From contig OX485805.1 of assembly GCA_950295325.1 (NCBI GenBank), positions 48,818,758-48,882,757 of the forward strand: a stretch of 64,000 nucleotides of DNA, in the 5' to 3' direction. This DNA comes from Polytrichum commune (lineage: Eukaryota > Streptophyta > Polytrichopsida > Polytrichales > Polytrichaceae). Of this stretch, positions 12,969 to 24,840 are shown one piece after another. The translations under genes and the position numbers were made by a program. The notes beneath the pieces are model-generated. The model was not told where the DNA came from. It saw only the letters and a list, made by a program, of their open reading frames with translations, and made no database searches. Each line of letters starts with the position of its first letter. Within the stretch, counting starts at the first letter, position 1.

Positions 12969-13004
12969 TAGATGAGGTACAGTTTAGTCTGCAAGGGGAA
13001 GATA

Positions 13005-13310
13005 TTTTTTAGCTTACTAATGGCAAGTGTCATGCGTTTACATTTTAATATGCAAGAGGAAGATATTCTTGAGTATAATAATGACACGTGTCATTTGTGT
13101 ACACTTTAGTCAACTTGTAGACCATTGTGGAACATAGACATCCACCTCATAACACTATTGAACATACTCATGCCAAGAAATTAGTAAGTGCACTTGAATA
13201 CCAAGTGTCATGAGGTGACACTAACGATAAAGTTGTTGATCATTAGTGTAACCTAGCATACGCCTCAAAACAAGGTCAGTGACATTATTACGCATGTGAC
13301 ACTAAATACA
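13005..13310 (-). mobile_element. TIR element family B, inverted truncated copy
   Basis: The reverse complement aligns with 13316-13640, best over the inner 200 bases. It ends at a terminal repeat 6 bases from the start of the neighbouring full element, so the two copies lie head to head and form a long foldback. Confidence 0.8.
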
Positions 13311-13315
13311 ACAAG

Positions 13316-13832
13316 CATTTATGGTATTTAGTGTCACATGCGTAATAGTGTCACTTACAATGTTTTGAGGTGTATGCTAGGTTACACTAATGATCAACAA
13401 CTTTATCATTAGTGTCACCTCATGACACTTGGTATTCAAGTGCACTTACTAATTTCTTGGCATGAGTATGCTCAATAGTGTTATGAGGTGGATGTCTATG
13501 TTCCACAATAGTCTATAACTTGATTAAAAGTGTACACAAATGATCCTTGGCATTAGTTCAAGCATATGTTCCTCACTGCATAGTAAAATGCAACACATAA
13601 CACCTACCATTAGTAATGATATCTTCCACTTGCAAATTAGAATGCAAAACTATCATCTCAAGTATCCAAATGTACCACGCTAAATGTTATGTATTTTTTT
13701 CACTTTAAAAAATTGTTGATCTTGACAAATGGTATCGTGTTTGACAATTAGTGGATGTGACACTTTGAAACCTCTATGCATCTACTTTAGGCCCTTTGCA
13801 AATAGTGTACATGACACTAAATACCATAAATG
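13316..13832 (+). mobile_element. TIR element family B, full-length copy
   Basis: About 517 bp, bounded by CATTTATGGTATTTAGTG and its inverse CACTAAATACCATAAATG, with a 22-base terminal match carrying one mismatch. No transposase frame. Related fragments lie at 8755-9107 and 59876-59975. Confidence 0.8.
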
Positions 13833-14167
13833 GTGTAGTGGTTTACTGAGTACTTTCTTTAGTTCTATTTCCATGGAAAGGGTATAATAGATATTAACTA
13901 CAATACTCCTCCTATAGTCTTACAACCTCTCCATTAGACCTACTTACCTATGAACATGGAAAATGTTTTTGGTAGCATTGGATGACCGTCGAAATTCGAT
14001 CAAAGTATTCATGATCAAGGATTGGTCCCCATGGCTTGCCATCCTTTTCATGAGGTCAAGGAGGTGAATCCAAAAACTTCTCATACATTTTCTACCACCT
14101 TCCAAATCCACCCCCCGTGGCCCCACCTTACCCCCATCAACCCTCCTACTCCACATGGTCTTTGAAG

Positions 14168-14836
14168 TACACTCTAATCTCGTTAATGCAACACTTGTTT
14201 ATACGACACCCTCAATATTACGACACATTTTTGCGAGACCCAACTTTCTAGTTCAGAACTCCCTCCTTTATACGACTACGACACTCGATAATGTAATATT
14301 TAGAATCTCCGTTTTGTCATATTAAAGAGGCAGTTAATGTTTAAATTCTTTTTATCTATGTTATGTACATCTAAAATACATCCATTTTCACTTGGGAACT
14401 ACTTGGAAACTTCACTTATCATTGGGAACTTAATGAGATAAAACATCATGCATCATTGTTGTTTATTTTCTTATTAAAGAACTCTTTATGTCTTGGTGTT
14501 AATGAAAATATTAGTTTTCAAAAGTTCCTAGGGAATTTAGATAACAATTGTTAACTTGGGTAGGCAACACTAGAGATCTTTAGACTCCTATTTCAAGAGT
14601 TCTTGAGAATAATTGTATTTGTTTGGAGTTATGAGTTATTATTTCATACCATCTATATTGCTTAAACTTGTTGTGTGTGTGTGTGTGTGTATAAAGCTCA
14701 TATTGCTTATGTTTTCGTATTCCCTCAATAATACGACAACATTATGACATTTGTCATATTTATGAGACAATGACACCTTGATAATACAATTTTTTTGTGT
14801 TTCCCAAACGTGTCATACTAAAGAGGGAGAACAATA
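14168..14836. mobile_element. pogo/Tigger-type MITE
   Basis: The right end read inward is TATTGTTCTCCCTCTTTAGT, almost identical to the left end of the transposase-bearing element at 44732. Several ATACGAC-type motifs near both ends also resemble the right end of that element. Both ends abut TA, the usual target of Tc1/mariner-pogo elements. About 670 bp and non-coding. Confidence 0.6.
14671..14691. repeat. (GT)n microsatellite
   Basis: A pure GT run of about ten units inside the pogo-type MITE. Confidence 0.9.
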
Positions 14837-15557
14837 CTCCACATGGTTAACCACCCTTGGGGTGCTCATTCATGCTCATGTGGCATTGTTAGAGGCCAAG
14901 GTCCGGGGAGAAAGTTGAGGAGGCAAACATTTCAAAACTATTGTCAACTAAGTGTTATGGCTTCAATATTGGTCAACTAAGTCACCTAATGCTTTCGAAA
15001 TAGAGTCCGGGGAGTTATGTAGAGAAAATGGATAATTTCCTAGCTTCTAGGAGGTGGCTCGGATTTTTCAAATTTTACCTGGAAGTGGGCCTAGAGAGTG
15101 CAAATTTTATCAGTTGATATCCCCCATTTCCGAATGTATTTGGGCAATTAGCTGACATTTTTTTTTCATTTATCCAATTTCCTAAATGTCTAAAATGGGG
15201 TTGGTTTTGTATTTTGGTGGTGGATGTTTATTCCCTCGCCATTTTTTTTCTTTAAGTTTCATTGTCATTCATTCCCCCCCCCCCCCTTTTCAAGTGTGCA
15301 GGGTTAAAAAATATTGGCATTCGCTCTCAATTTTTTTGTTTAAATAATATCCTTAGCATGAATTGAACCTGGCAAAGCCCCTACCATCTTAGGACCAAGG
15401 ATGTAGCCTTTAAAAAATACAAGATCCACAAAGGGTCCAAGTATTTTCCGAAGGGTGGTTAGTATTGAAAGTCACGAAATTTGCGTACCATTGCCATTAG
15501 TATCAACTGCCCCAAACGAATAAGACACATCACTCACACTCGGTGTATTAGGAGAAT

Positions 15558-16194
15558 TCAAATAAGAAGAGGGATTAACATACAAAAATGATGTTTACTG
15601 TCATTCTTCCAAAGTGGGACAACATCATTGATAATGTCATCTATCCCCTCATCTAGCCCTTCCAAGGCAATTTGCAACATTGCCTCGAGATTCTTATTGC
15701 CCAACCTATTTCTAACTTTAGTCTTGATCAAATTATGCACACTAAAAGCACGCTCACACGTTGTTGTAGAAACACATTGCACATGAGCTAACTCTGCAAG
15801 AACGAGGAGGTTGGGGTACCGTACTTGCAAAGCATGATTCCAAGTTATCATGCCCCACAAATCCCTTAAATTCTTATCCACCCATTCCGTAGTGCACTGA
15901 AGTTTAAAGGCTACAAAATTTACGCTTACATGCTGCCTGGTCCACAAAAGGAGGTGGTTTGAAACTTCCATGTGAGCGGTCTACCCCATAAAGGCCCAAC
16001 AAAGTATCCAATTCAAAGATACACCAATTTTGTAAGCCCACTTGCCCTAAAGGCATATTAGTCAGGTTTAAAATCTTAAAGCAAGAAATCAAGTCATTGT
16101 CACTGAAGTGTGCATCAAGGGCGGAACTCCAACTATGCATAGTATTAAAAAATATATGTATGGTTGACTGCCCGTCATGAAAAATGCCTTTCAA
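15558..16194 (-). pseudogene. hAT-superfamily transposase, C-terminal relic
   Basis: The minus strand encodes a typical hAT C-terminal dimerisation segment: CERAFSVHNLIKTKVRN, preceded by YPNLLVLAELAHVQCVS and followed by a short acidic tail. An upstream frame (16194 to about 15910) supplies FELDTLLGLYGVD and FKPPPFVDQAA, and a frameshift near 15920-15950 separates the two. The N-terminal zinc finger and the RNase H-like core are missing or unrecognisable, so the element cannot encode an active enzyme. Confidence 0.75.
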
Positions 16195-16388
16195 TCAGTA
16201 ATTTGTTATGGATACTCCTAGGGCAACTTGCCTAAATCTTGGCAATTTTTTTTTAATCGGCACATTTCCGAAAACCTAGATTTTTCTTCCAAAACCCCTT
16301 CCTAAACACTTCTATTTCATTTGGAAATTCTCAAAATCAACCGGCTAGCTTGTAACTAACTGCTGTCACTCCATGTTCATTGTTTTGA

Positions 16389-16625
16389 AAGAGAGGATTA
16401 TCATATATGAGCGTATTTCTCATCCTTCCAACATAAAAACTTTACCCCTTATATGTTTGTGGCCAAGTCATCCTAAATGACTAGGACTGGACTAATTTGA
16501 GGTCTTTAAAGTTGATTCTAGTACCATTTAAACAAAACAAAAACCTCCAAGATGCGTATTACTTCAAGGTTTTTATGTTGAATGAATGAGGGATACATAC
16601 ACATTCGATAACTCCCTCTATCCAT
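16389..16625. mobile_element. MITE family K, copy 1
   Basis: About 50-base inverted terminal repeats flank a short core. The outer end reads GAGAGGATTATCATATATGA and the inner edge CATCCTTCCAACATAAAAAC. The right arm is the inverse with about 75 percent identity by eye. Further copies occur at 27.7, 44.0, 49.8 and 50.1-50.8 kb. Confidence 0.65.
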
Positions 16626-16929
16626 GCTCTTGAAGCCATTATCGAATGCACCAAATTACTCTAACCTTGTGATTTAGTGTGACCCACACTATTCATTATC
16701 ATACCAAATACCAATTATGTTGTAATCACTAGGTGGCATCTAGACAGGTGCCGTATGACACTTGGCACTACATAACAATTCACGAAGACCAATCTAATTA
16801 GCATGGCACAACAAATTTGAATGGCACACCAAAATTAAATTTTAACATTCATTGATATGGGCAAATAAGTTGCCTCATGGTAATATATTGACATTCCACA
16901 CTACTTAAATACTTATTACCACAAGTAAA

Positions 16930-17365
16930 AATACACATGATCTATTTTTATTATTGTGATTTCTATACGGAAGAATGAACTAAGTTGTAAGTTTTGGCCC
17001 AAGGTAATTTGCATGCGTGAAGGCAACCTAAGAATTGCACATGTATCAGTGCAGGCTGTGGACGAGGATGAAAGTTCTCCACTTCTTCATCCATCCTGGG
17101 GTAGAGACTTCTCGTCACTTTGGACAACTCTCCAAGAGCTAGAATGCGACGAAGCTCTCTTGGAGCTGGCGGGAAGAGTCGCGATTGCAAGTCACAATTT
17201 GCTCGAGTTTTAATCTGACGAGGCTCAGATCGAGAATCCCATTCGATCAGTTTTATCAGGACATTCGAATCGCTGAAATTGGTTCAGATTCGGATCCATT
17301 TGGAGTGAGTTTTGCATGAAACCCTAATGCAGAGGTGTGTGAGGGGGATTTAGAAAGAATTCAAG
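16930..17365 (+). promoter_or_regulatory. 5' leader and promoter region of the kelch gene
   Basis: G+C content rises from about 17050 towards the ATG. No clear TATA box was fixed. A short open frame at 16956-17213 lies in this stretch, lacks a recognisable domain and is probably leader sequence. Confidence 0.35.
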
Positions 17366-20300
17366 ATGAAGTGGGTGCAATGCGGGCCTGGCGATTTCAA
17401 AGGCGAGCCTCCTTCTCCCCGCAGGTAAAAGAAACACTGCTTCCATTCCCTTGAATTCCAATTCAGATCTGCGCTTAAACCTCATTTTCTTCATTTCTTA
17501 ATGGCGACCTCGAAGAATGGCCAATTCGTGTGGATCTCTTTATGAATCCTGTCTGAATACTACTAGAGTCCTGGAGAAATGAAAATCTGAAGAAGATATG
17601 AATCCGATGTTGCCATCGACGTGAATTATGGTGTTGCTTCATCTTCGAGTTGGTCGAAGTCTACATGTAATCCTGAAACGGACATCATGAGAATTAGAGA
17701 ATCAGAGGGCTCCTTTTAAAGGTGAACACCTTGCTTGAACGGGCGCGGCCTCGACGAGTGGCCCAAATCATGTATGAGAAAGATTTGAGCCATGAGAAAT
17801 TAGAAACTGAAGAAGAGATGATTCCGATGTTGCCACCGGTAATGAATTATGGTGTTTGCTTCATCTTTGAGTTGGTCCAAGTCTCTACGTAAACCCGTCC
17901 CCAAAACGGGCATCACGAGAATTGGAGAGCCCGAATACTATTGCCTCCTTTAACACCTTAACACCTTGATGGACAGTCCATTGACGAGCGGCCAAAACGT
18001 GCGGATCTCTCCTAAGAATCCTATGTGAGTAAGATTGAGTCCAGAAGGAATTCGAAATTGAAGAAGAGATGACTCCAATGTTGCCACCGGCGTGTGGTGC
18101 TGCTTTGTCTTCAAGTTGGTCTAAGTCTATATGTAATCCCGAAACGTGCATCACGAGAATTAGAGGAGGCCCTCGAAGACTACTACCTTCTTTGAAAGGT
18201 GAACCACTTGAATGACATTTAGTTTACTACTAGTCTCTTAGTGGGGGACCTCGAAGAGTGGCCAAATCGCGTGGATCTCTCCTATGAATCCTGTCTGAGT
18301 ATGACCAGAGCTCGGGAGAAATTCGAAATTGAAGAATAGATGACTCCGATGTTGCCACCGGCGTGAATTATGGTGTTGTTTCATCTTCGAGTTGGTGTAA
18401 GTCTATATGTAGTCCAGAAACGGGCAGCTCGAGAGGGCTCGTCGAGGTGCCCGAAGACTACTGCTTCTTCCTTTTCATGAGCTTTCTAATCGTCCTTTCA
18501 GTCGATGATATGTGCATATATTTCACAGTATATCTGTGAACATTTACTGCCTTTTTGGCTTCAGGGTTTATCCCTGTCAGCTCATCTTGACTTTTAGATT
18601 CTTTGGCATTTGTAAAATCGCCTCTAGATTCCATCCATATGAGCACAGTACTTTAAAAAACTGCAAATACTTGGTGACAAATCTCCAGTGATCAGAGCCT
18701 TAGAAGTGGCCTGAATTGGGACAAATTGAAATTTGAAGTGTTTCACCATTTCCAGTTGAGGTTGTGAAAGAGTTAAAGCTGTGGACAAGTTTAATATTCT
18801 TTCGTCCATGAGCTTCTAATTCACTGACATGTGCAAATATTGCACCAATATATCTGTGCACATATATTGCCCTTTTGGCTTCAGGGTTTTCCCCTGTAAG
18901 CATATCTTGACTTCTCGATTCTTGGCATTTACGAACTGCCTCTAGATTCCAATCATCTAAGTGCAGTACCTCAAGAAACTGCAACAACTTGATGTCAAAT
19001 CTCCAATTTCAAGAGCCTCGCCTATGACCAAAAGAAATAGGTTGAAATATTGGCATTCGACAATTGGTGGATTGTACTCACTTTCTTATGCTCAATGCTG
19101 AAAGAGGCTGTGGTGTCTGGCAGTGGGCACTCTGCAGTACGTGTGAGAGGGAATCAAGTAGTCATCTTTGGTGGACTCCATGACAAGAAATTTCTTCATG
19201 ATCTCATTGTTCTTGACATAGGTATGATTTTACTTCTGTTTTTGGTTATGTTGGACCTTATTGCTTTAGTTGGACTATGTATGGGTGTTACATGTTACTT
19301 GTTCAGAGGGCTTAAAAATTTAGCTGTGTTCTTCCTGATGTAGCTACTTGGATATTTTCTATAAGATTGTTGTGGAGTGTTGAATCTTGTTCCTCATGCT
19401 GGTTGCAGAGAACAGAGTTTGGTATCAGCCAGAGTGTACAGGTACTGAGGATGGGAGTTTGGTGGGTCCAAGCCCACGAGCCTTTCATGTGGCTGTTGCA
19501 ATCGATTGCCACATGTTCATTTTCGGTGGCCGCTGTGGCCGTAAGCGGTTCGATCCTTTAACATTATTGCAACTGACTGTTTATGTTATTAGCCACGTAC
19601 AATTTCCACAGTTTATTTTCATGTCTAACGTCGTGGATATTCTTAGAAGGTTACTGATTGTGCTTATCAAAGCCTTTTCACGTATAGCACTGATTGGCTC
19701 ATCAATAGACACAGGGACAGTTTCTTTGATGTGTAAAGCTATATGAAAAGTGAAATAGTTTATATAATTTTAGTTCTTCACTTCATTGTTCTTGAAGAGT
19801 CCTGATGTCTGCCCTCATATCTCATTATCAAATCGACTGTCACTGACTTTTTCTAGATCTGGGGTTGCTCGACACAGGTTGGGAGATTTTTGGATGCTAG
19901 ACACTGGTGAGTATCCAAGTAGACATGAGATTCTTCTGTGGTGATGCTGAATCTGCTTGTTAATACGGATATCTACAATGAACCTATCCTGCAGTTTTAC
20001 TATAAACTGGTTTGTCAATTTGCTGCATCTAAGTTGAAGGAAGATCCCAAGAGGAGGCCACTGACTTTCTTCAATTGTACACAGATACTTGGCAGTGGGT
20101 AGAGCTTAGTGGTTATGGTGATCTTCCTCCTCCTCGAGACTTTGCAGCTGGTGCCTCTGTTGGTAATGGCAAGCTTGTCATGTGAGCCTCCCTCCTTTCT
20201 AGTTGGATCAAGATGCAAAAGGGTGTCTAGAGGTCAAGGGTATCTAGGCGTTCACTAATATTTCCGCCATTTCAAGGCTAAGCATGCTCATTTTGTTATT

Positions 20301-23300
20301 TGATTCAATGCATGCAACATTACTAAACTTATGGACTATGCAACATGAGCAGCATGTTTAGCCCTGGAAAAGGTATTTTTTTCTTCTAGCATCTTGAAAG
20401 TCAGTCTTGCATATTGGATTTATGTGCTCTAATTATGATGTGATGGCCTTCCATCATTTCTAACCATGAGGATGGAATTATATGTGCAGATATGGAGGTT
20501 GGGACGGCACAAAGTGGTTGGCTGATGTCTATGTACTTGATACAAGTATTTTCCTGGCCTTCATTGTTGTACAGATGTGCTTTTATATATATGATTTGTA
20601 TATTTTCCCTCCTTTTCTGAGTAGATCTATGTGTATGGCCTCCTGCAACATAATCTCTCACATAAATTTCTTATGTGTATCATCAGTAGAGTAAGGACAG
20701 CATTTTCTAACTTTTCCCAACATTCTTGATTCAGTTTCTTTGGAATGGAGGTCTCTGCCATTGACAGGGCCAGCACCAGCTCCACGATGTGGCCACAGTG
20801 CAACCATGGTAGAGAAGCGCATGCTAATCTTTGGTGGGCGAGGTTTGTATTCTTATTCACAGTTATATTTTCAGTTGGAGAACACATCTGCTTCGTGACG
20901 TTTGGATATCCTGTACATGTCTCTCGGCGTCCAGTGTTTGAATTTGTAAATTACTTTTGCTGAGCTGCAGGAGGTGGTGGCCCTATCATGGGTGATCTAT
21001 GGGCATTGAAAGGTCTCTTTGATGAAGGTAAGGTCTAATTCCTTAATTGATTAATGGCAGCATGGTTACATCTTTGTCATCAACAACTTTGGGCTAAGAA
21101 AGCTGAATTGTTGGGCTGCATGCATACCAGTGGCTCAAAGCCATAAATGTAAGAACTGCACTTAGCTTTTTGTGAATCACAGCAGGATAATAAAGGCTAT
21201 TGAAGTAGGCGGCAAGTATGAAGAGAACGTGAGATCCTAAATAGGTAGGTTTACCACTCCAGTTCTAATCCAGTCTTGCCTATTTTGTGGGATGAAGAAC
21301 GGGAGCCACCAGCTTGGACACAACTCAAGCTTCCAGGTTCTGGTCCTGCACCTCGCTGTGGTCACTCCACCACCCCAGGTGGATCTCAGGTCTGTAAGTC
21401 GGTCTCTACTGCAGTATACTGTCAATTTGCTCCTTATTGTCCTGTTCCTCATATGGCAACTACTTTTCAGTTTGCACCTTCTGGCACTAGTTGGATGACT
21501 AAAATGAAATTGCTCATCCTATGTGTCTGGTTTTCTGGCATTGCAGTTGTTAATATTTGGAGGCCATGGAACTGGTGGATGGCTCACACGTTATGACATC
21601 TATCATAGTGATTGTGTTGTTCTTGATCGAGGTTTGTGTGCTTTTTCTAAATTTAATTATTTTCCTTACATTGTTCATTGTTCAGTCCCCCCATCGTTGT
21701 AGTCCAACCCCTCTCAAGCCTTCATACTATTTCCCACCTTGACATTGGTATATCTCTGCAGCAACGGCACACTGGAAGAAGATGCCCGTCAGTAATGAAC
21801 CGCCCCCACCAAGGGCATACCATACCATGACCCGCATTGGTTCTCGGTTCCTGCTGATTGGAGGTTACGATGGCAAATCCACCTTCAGCGATATGTGGTG
21901 GCTAGTATCTGAAGGTCTTTTTTCTCTTCTCTCAAGTGCTTTTGGTATTCTTACATGAAACTTTGAAAGCAGCAGTTTTAACAGTTTACTTTGAGACCAA
22001 GTAGACCACAGACTGGAGCTTAAGCCTACTGTGCACTTCTTTGGATCCCTGTGTTATTTTTTTATGTTGTACTTACAACTACAATTGTGCGGGTCACTGG
22101 CAGAGGACCCAATTGCCAAACGGGCGGTTCTGTCCCCGGCCAACAGTTTCAAAAATGCCAGTCCTGCAGGAGCTAGGACATCCCCAGGCCAGTCACCTTC
22201 AGGAGATAGTAAGGTATAATTCAGCATTCACATTTACAAACATAGATAAAGGTTGAAACCTGACACATCCACTTGGATCTTGTGCATTGATCTGGAGATA
22301 TCTACTTTTGGTAGGCCTTGATCAAAATTATTTCTTGAGATTTCTCTAATATGTTTCAGTGGTTCAGCAGAATAGTGGCCAAGGGTCGCCATCACCACTG
22401 CATGAACTGCGACAGCGTCTTGGGCTACCTCCTGTTGTTGTCGCCCCAGCTCCTGAGATGATTAGTGATGATAAGGAGCTTCTTGCCTTAGGGCAGGCCT
22501 TGTCAGAGAACACTGGATCCAGTCCAGGCACAACAACCTCAATGTTGGAGGTATGTTGTCTGTTCAATATTGTGGAGGTATTATGCAATGGATTCTTGAA
22601 ACCTCTTAACTCACTCAACTGTGTGTATGATATTTTAATTTTACATATGCTGCAGTTAGTATCTTAGAAAAGTTAGGAAGCTTACTAGTTATGAAGGACA
22701 AACAGTCACAGGTGTTGATGATGGCTTACTGGTAAATTTGTGTAATTATAAGGTTTGAGCCACAATAATCACACTTCCAGAGGGTATAAATCATGTACTC
22801 TTTGTGTTTGCTACCAGTTGCTCCTTTCTATTCAATGATTGCTCTACAGCCCTATTATGGTCCTTCAATCGCCTCTATAGCTCCTTAGCTCCTCTGTTTC
22901 TTGGTCTGGCTTTGATGACTTTCTCTATCACCTCAGGCTGTAAGGAACCATTGGAAGCAGTCAGATGCACATTCAATACAACTGCGAGAGTTGAGCCCCC
23001 TACTTCGCGATTACAGACGTCTGCTTACCAAGATTCAAAGGTAGCCTTCTTGTAGCAGCTACTTGAAATTGCTGATGCGGATGATGTCTTGTGTTGAATT
23101 CTTGACCTGCAGTGCATTCTTGTTATGTTTTTTTGACATAAGTTGTGCTAGTGTCCTCATGAATGTGCTCCTTTAGTACATATGAATACCCCAGGTGAGT
23201 AAATGACTGCATCACACATATGTTGGTGGTTGGCCCTTAGCTGTTACTTTTAGGGAGTTCCATTAAATTCTGAGCTTATTAGGTAATTTTATATACCTTG

Positions 23301-24185
23301 AGCAAGCCTACTACTAGCCATAACATAGCGAGTTCCCTTTCATAGTGAACTTACTACTTGCTCCTACCTTGAGGCATAGGGTAGTCATTCCCTTGAGCAT
23401 ACCCAATCTCAAGTCTATCTCTAATTATTACATAGTGACCTCACTATTGAAGTTGCTCATACCTTAAGACATAATTTAAGCATTTGGAAAACATTGCCTT
23501 AGCTTTATCTTGGGCACCTCACATGGGAAACTTTGATATCTTAGAGTTTGTAAGGCAGCTTCTTGTAGACATGTGAGATACACACATGGATCGTTTTCAC
23601 AGCCCAGAGGGCACTTCTCTGGGCACTTTCAAATTTTGAAGGTCAAGAGCACAAGGGGAGGAGATTTAGAGCGGCCATGCTACTATACTCACGAAGGGAA
23701 AGTATTTTATTTTCTATAGTTCATTATTTCCCAAAGAAATTGGCACATGCATATGTTCACACGCTTTGTTTGCAGGAGCGGAATCTTGGAATCCTGGGCT
23801 TTGAATGAAGAAGGCACAAAGCTACACATTTACCGTTTCTACCACTTAAATGATGCTAACCAGGTAAACTAGTACTTGCAATGAAAGTTAAACACCTCTG
23901 AATCAAACAGGCATCTCCTGTTTCAATAGCAGGAACAATGTTTATGTATTTACACCTTACAGTGGAGGTTGTGAATATGTTCTGCCCAAGAATAGCTATC
24001 TAGGCATACGTTTGTTAAACTTACTATCCGCTGACTCCTGTGGCTAAAAATGCAATTTTTGTGAGGGTACCAAACTCCAGAGGATCTGATTTTGATTCAT
24101 TGACTGTCAGGTGCGAATGGATGACATCCCTGCATTGCTGGCAGAGTACAAGCAGCTTCTTCACCTGCATGGTACAATGGTTTAG
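17366..24185 (+). CDS. six-kelch-repeat protein (plant galactose oxidase/kelch family)
   Basis: Exons: 17366-17424, 19124-19221, 19409-19547, 19878-19906, 20085-20181, 20490-20545, 20735-20842, 20971-21027, 21298-21389, 21547-21631, 21762-21914, 22104-22208, 22360-22550, 22937-23040, 23776-23863 and 24111-24185 (TAG). Phases close throughout, giving 511 aa. Six kelch blades lie at about residues 18-345, each with a PR..H start and a di-Gly motif: [44 protein letters not shown] and [16 protein letters not shown] follows the propeller. Then come a low-complexity linker (about 335-420), an amphipathic helix (about 424-457) and [20 protein letters not shown] at the end. The layout matches Arabidopsis At1g18610/At1g74150 as I recall them. 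Propellers of this type bind proteins; no catalytic site is evident and the partner is unknown. The exon 3 donor (CG|GTTCGA) is weak but is the only one keeping frame. Confidence 0.92.
17505..18475 (+). repeat. four degenerate tandem copies of a ~240-bp unit in intron 1 of the kelch gene
   Basis: Units start near 17505, 17750, 17985 and 18245. Each contains, in order, GACCTCGAAGAGTGGCC-like sequence, CCGATGTTGCCACCGG, GAGTTGGT..AAGTCTA and CATCACGAGAATTAGAG. Copies 1 and 4 are most alike. Indels break any shared reading frame, so these are not exons. Confidence 0.85.
18476..19010 (+). repeat. two-copy ~200-bp duplication in intron 1 of the kelch gene
   Basis: 18476-18690 and 18809-19015 align along their length, sharing TTTTGGCTTCAGGGTTT, CATCTTGACTT and GCCTCTAGATTCCA, at an offset of about 333 bases. 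They sit between the four-copy array and exon 2. Confidence 0.8.
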
Positions 24186-24840
24186 TGTTGATTGCTCTAA
24201 ACAGGATTCAAATCAAGGTCAGGTCCAATCTTCTTGTGTACAGGGAGATTGCTGTAGAAAATTCTTTAGCATAGTTTGTACAGCGGACTTGGTCTTCTGA
24301 ATATAACTGGCCAAATTGGGCAGCCATGGTCTTTTTGTGCATCGTTTTTCACAACTCCTCCTGCCTTGGACACACTTCCTGCAGTCGAATTGCTGGCAGA
24401 GTGAAGATACATGTATCTTACTTTTAGAAATTGTGATGCACATCCTCAAGGCTATGACAGAGGTACAGATTTTGTTTAATTAACAAGCAGATGATATTTG
24501 CATGTGTTGGATGAAACCCATTTATGTAGGTGTATACCACTTGCCTGAAACTTTCTGATACCAAATGTAAAGTACGTGCTGAACTTGATAAACTTTTTTT
24601 CGAGTACCTGATTTCTTGTACAGAATCTGCAGATGCACATGGATGTGCTCTCGTAGAGGTTCCTGTATCTACTAATGTCAGGGCACCAACTTGAAATGTT
24701 CAACACTCACACCATGAAGCCTTCATTTGTTGCAAGCAGATTCTTAATGTGTCAATCACTGTGACGAAGGAAATGTATGCAGTACCACCAGCTATTACTT
24801 ACTGCAGACCAATTTTACTTGCAGATGAGGTAAGAGTAAT
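24186..24840 (+). other. probable 3' untranslated region of the kelch gene
   Basis: No further exon continues the protein after the TAG at 24183-24185. The sequence keeps an exon-like look (moderate G+C, no repeats detected) and probably includes the 3' UTR. A polyadenylation site was not fixed. Confidence 0.35.

Noticed and set aside
12748-12975. Repetitive 75-residue frame
   Set aside because: Produced by the 63-bp minisatellite, whose period is divisible by three.
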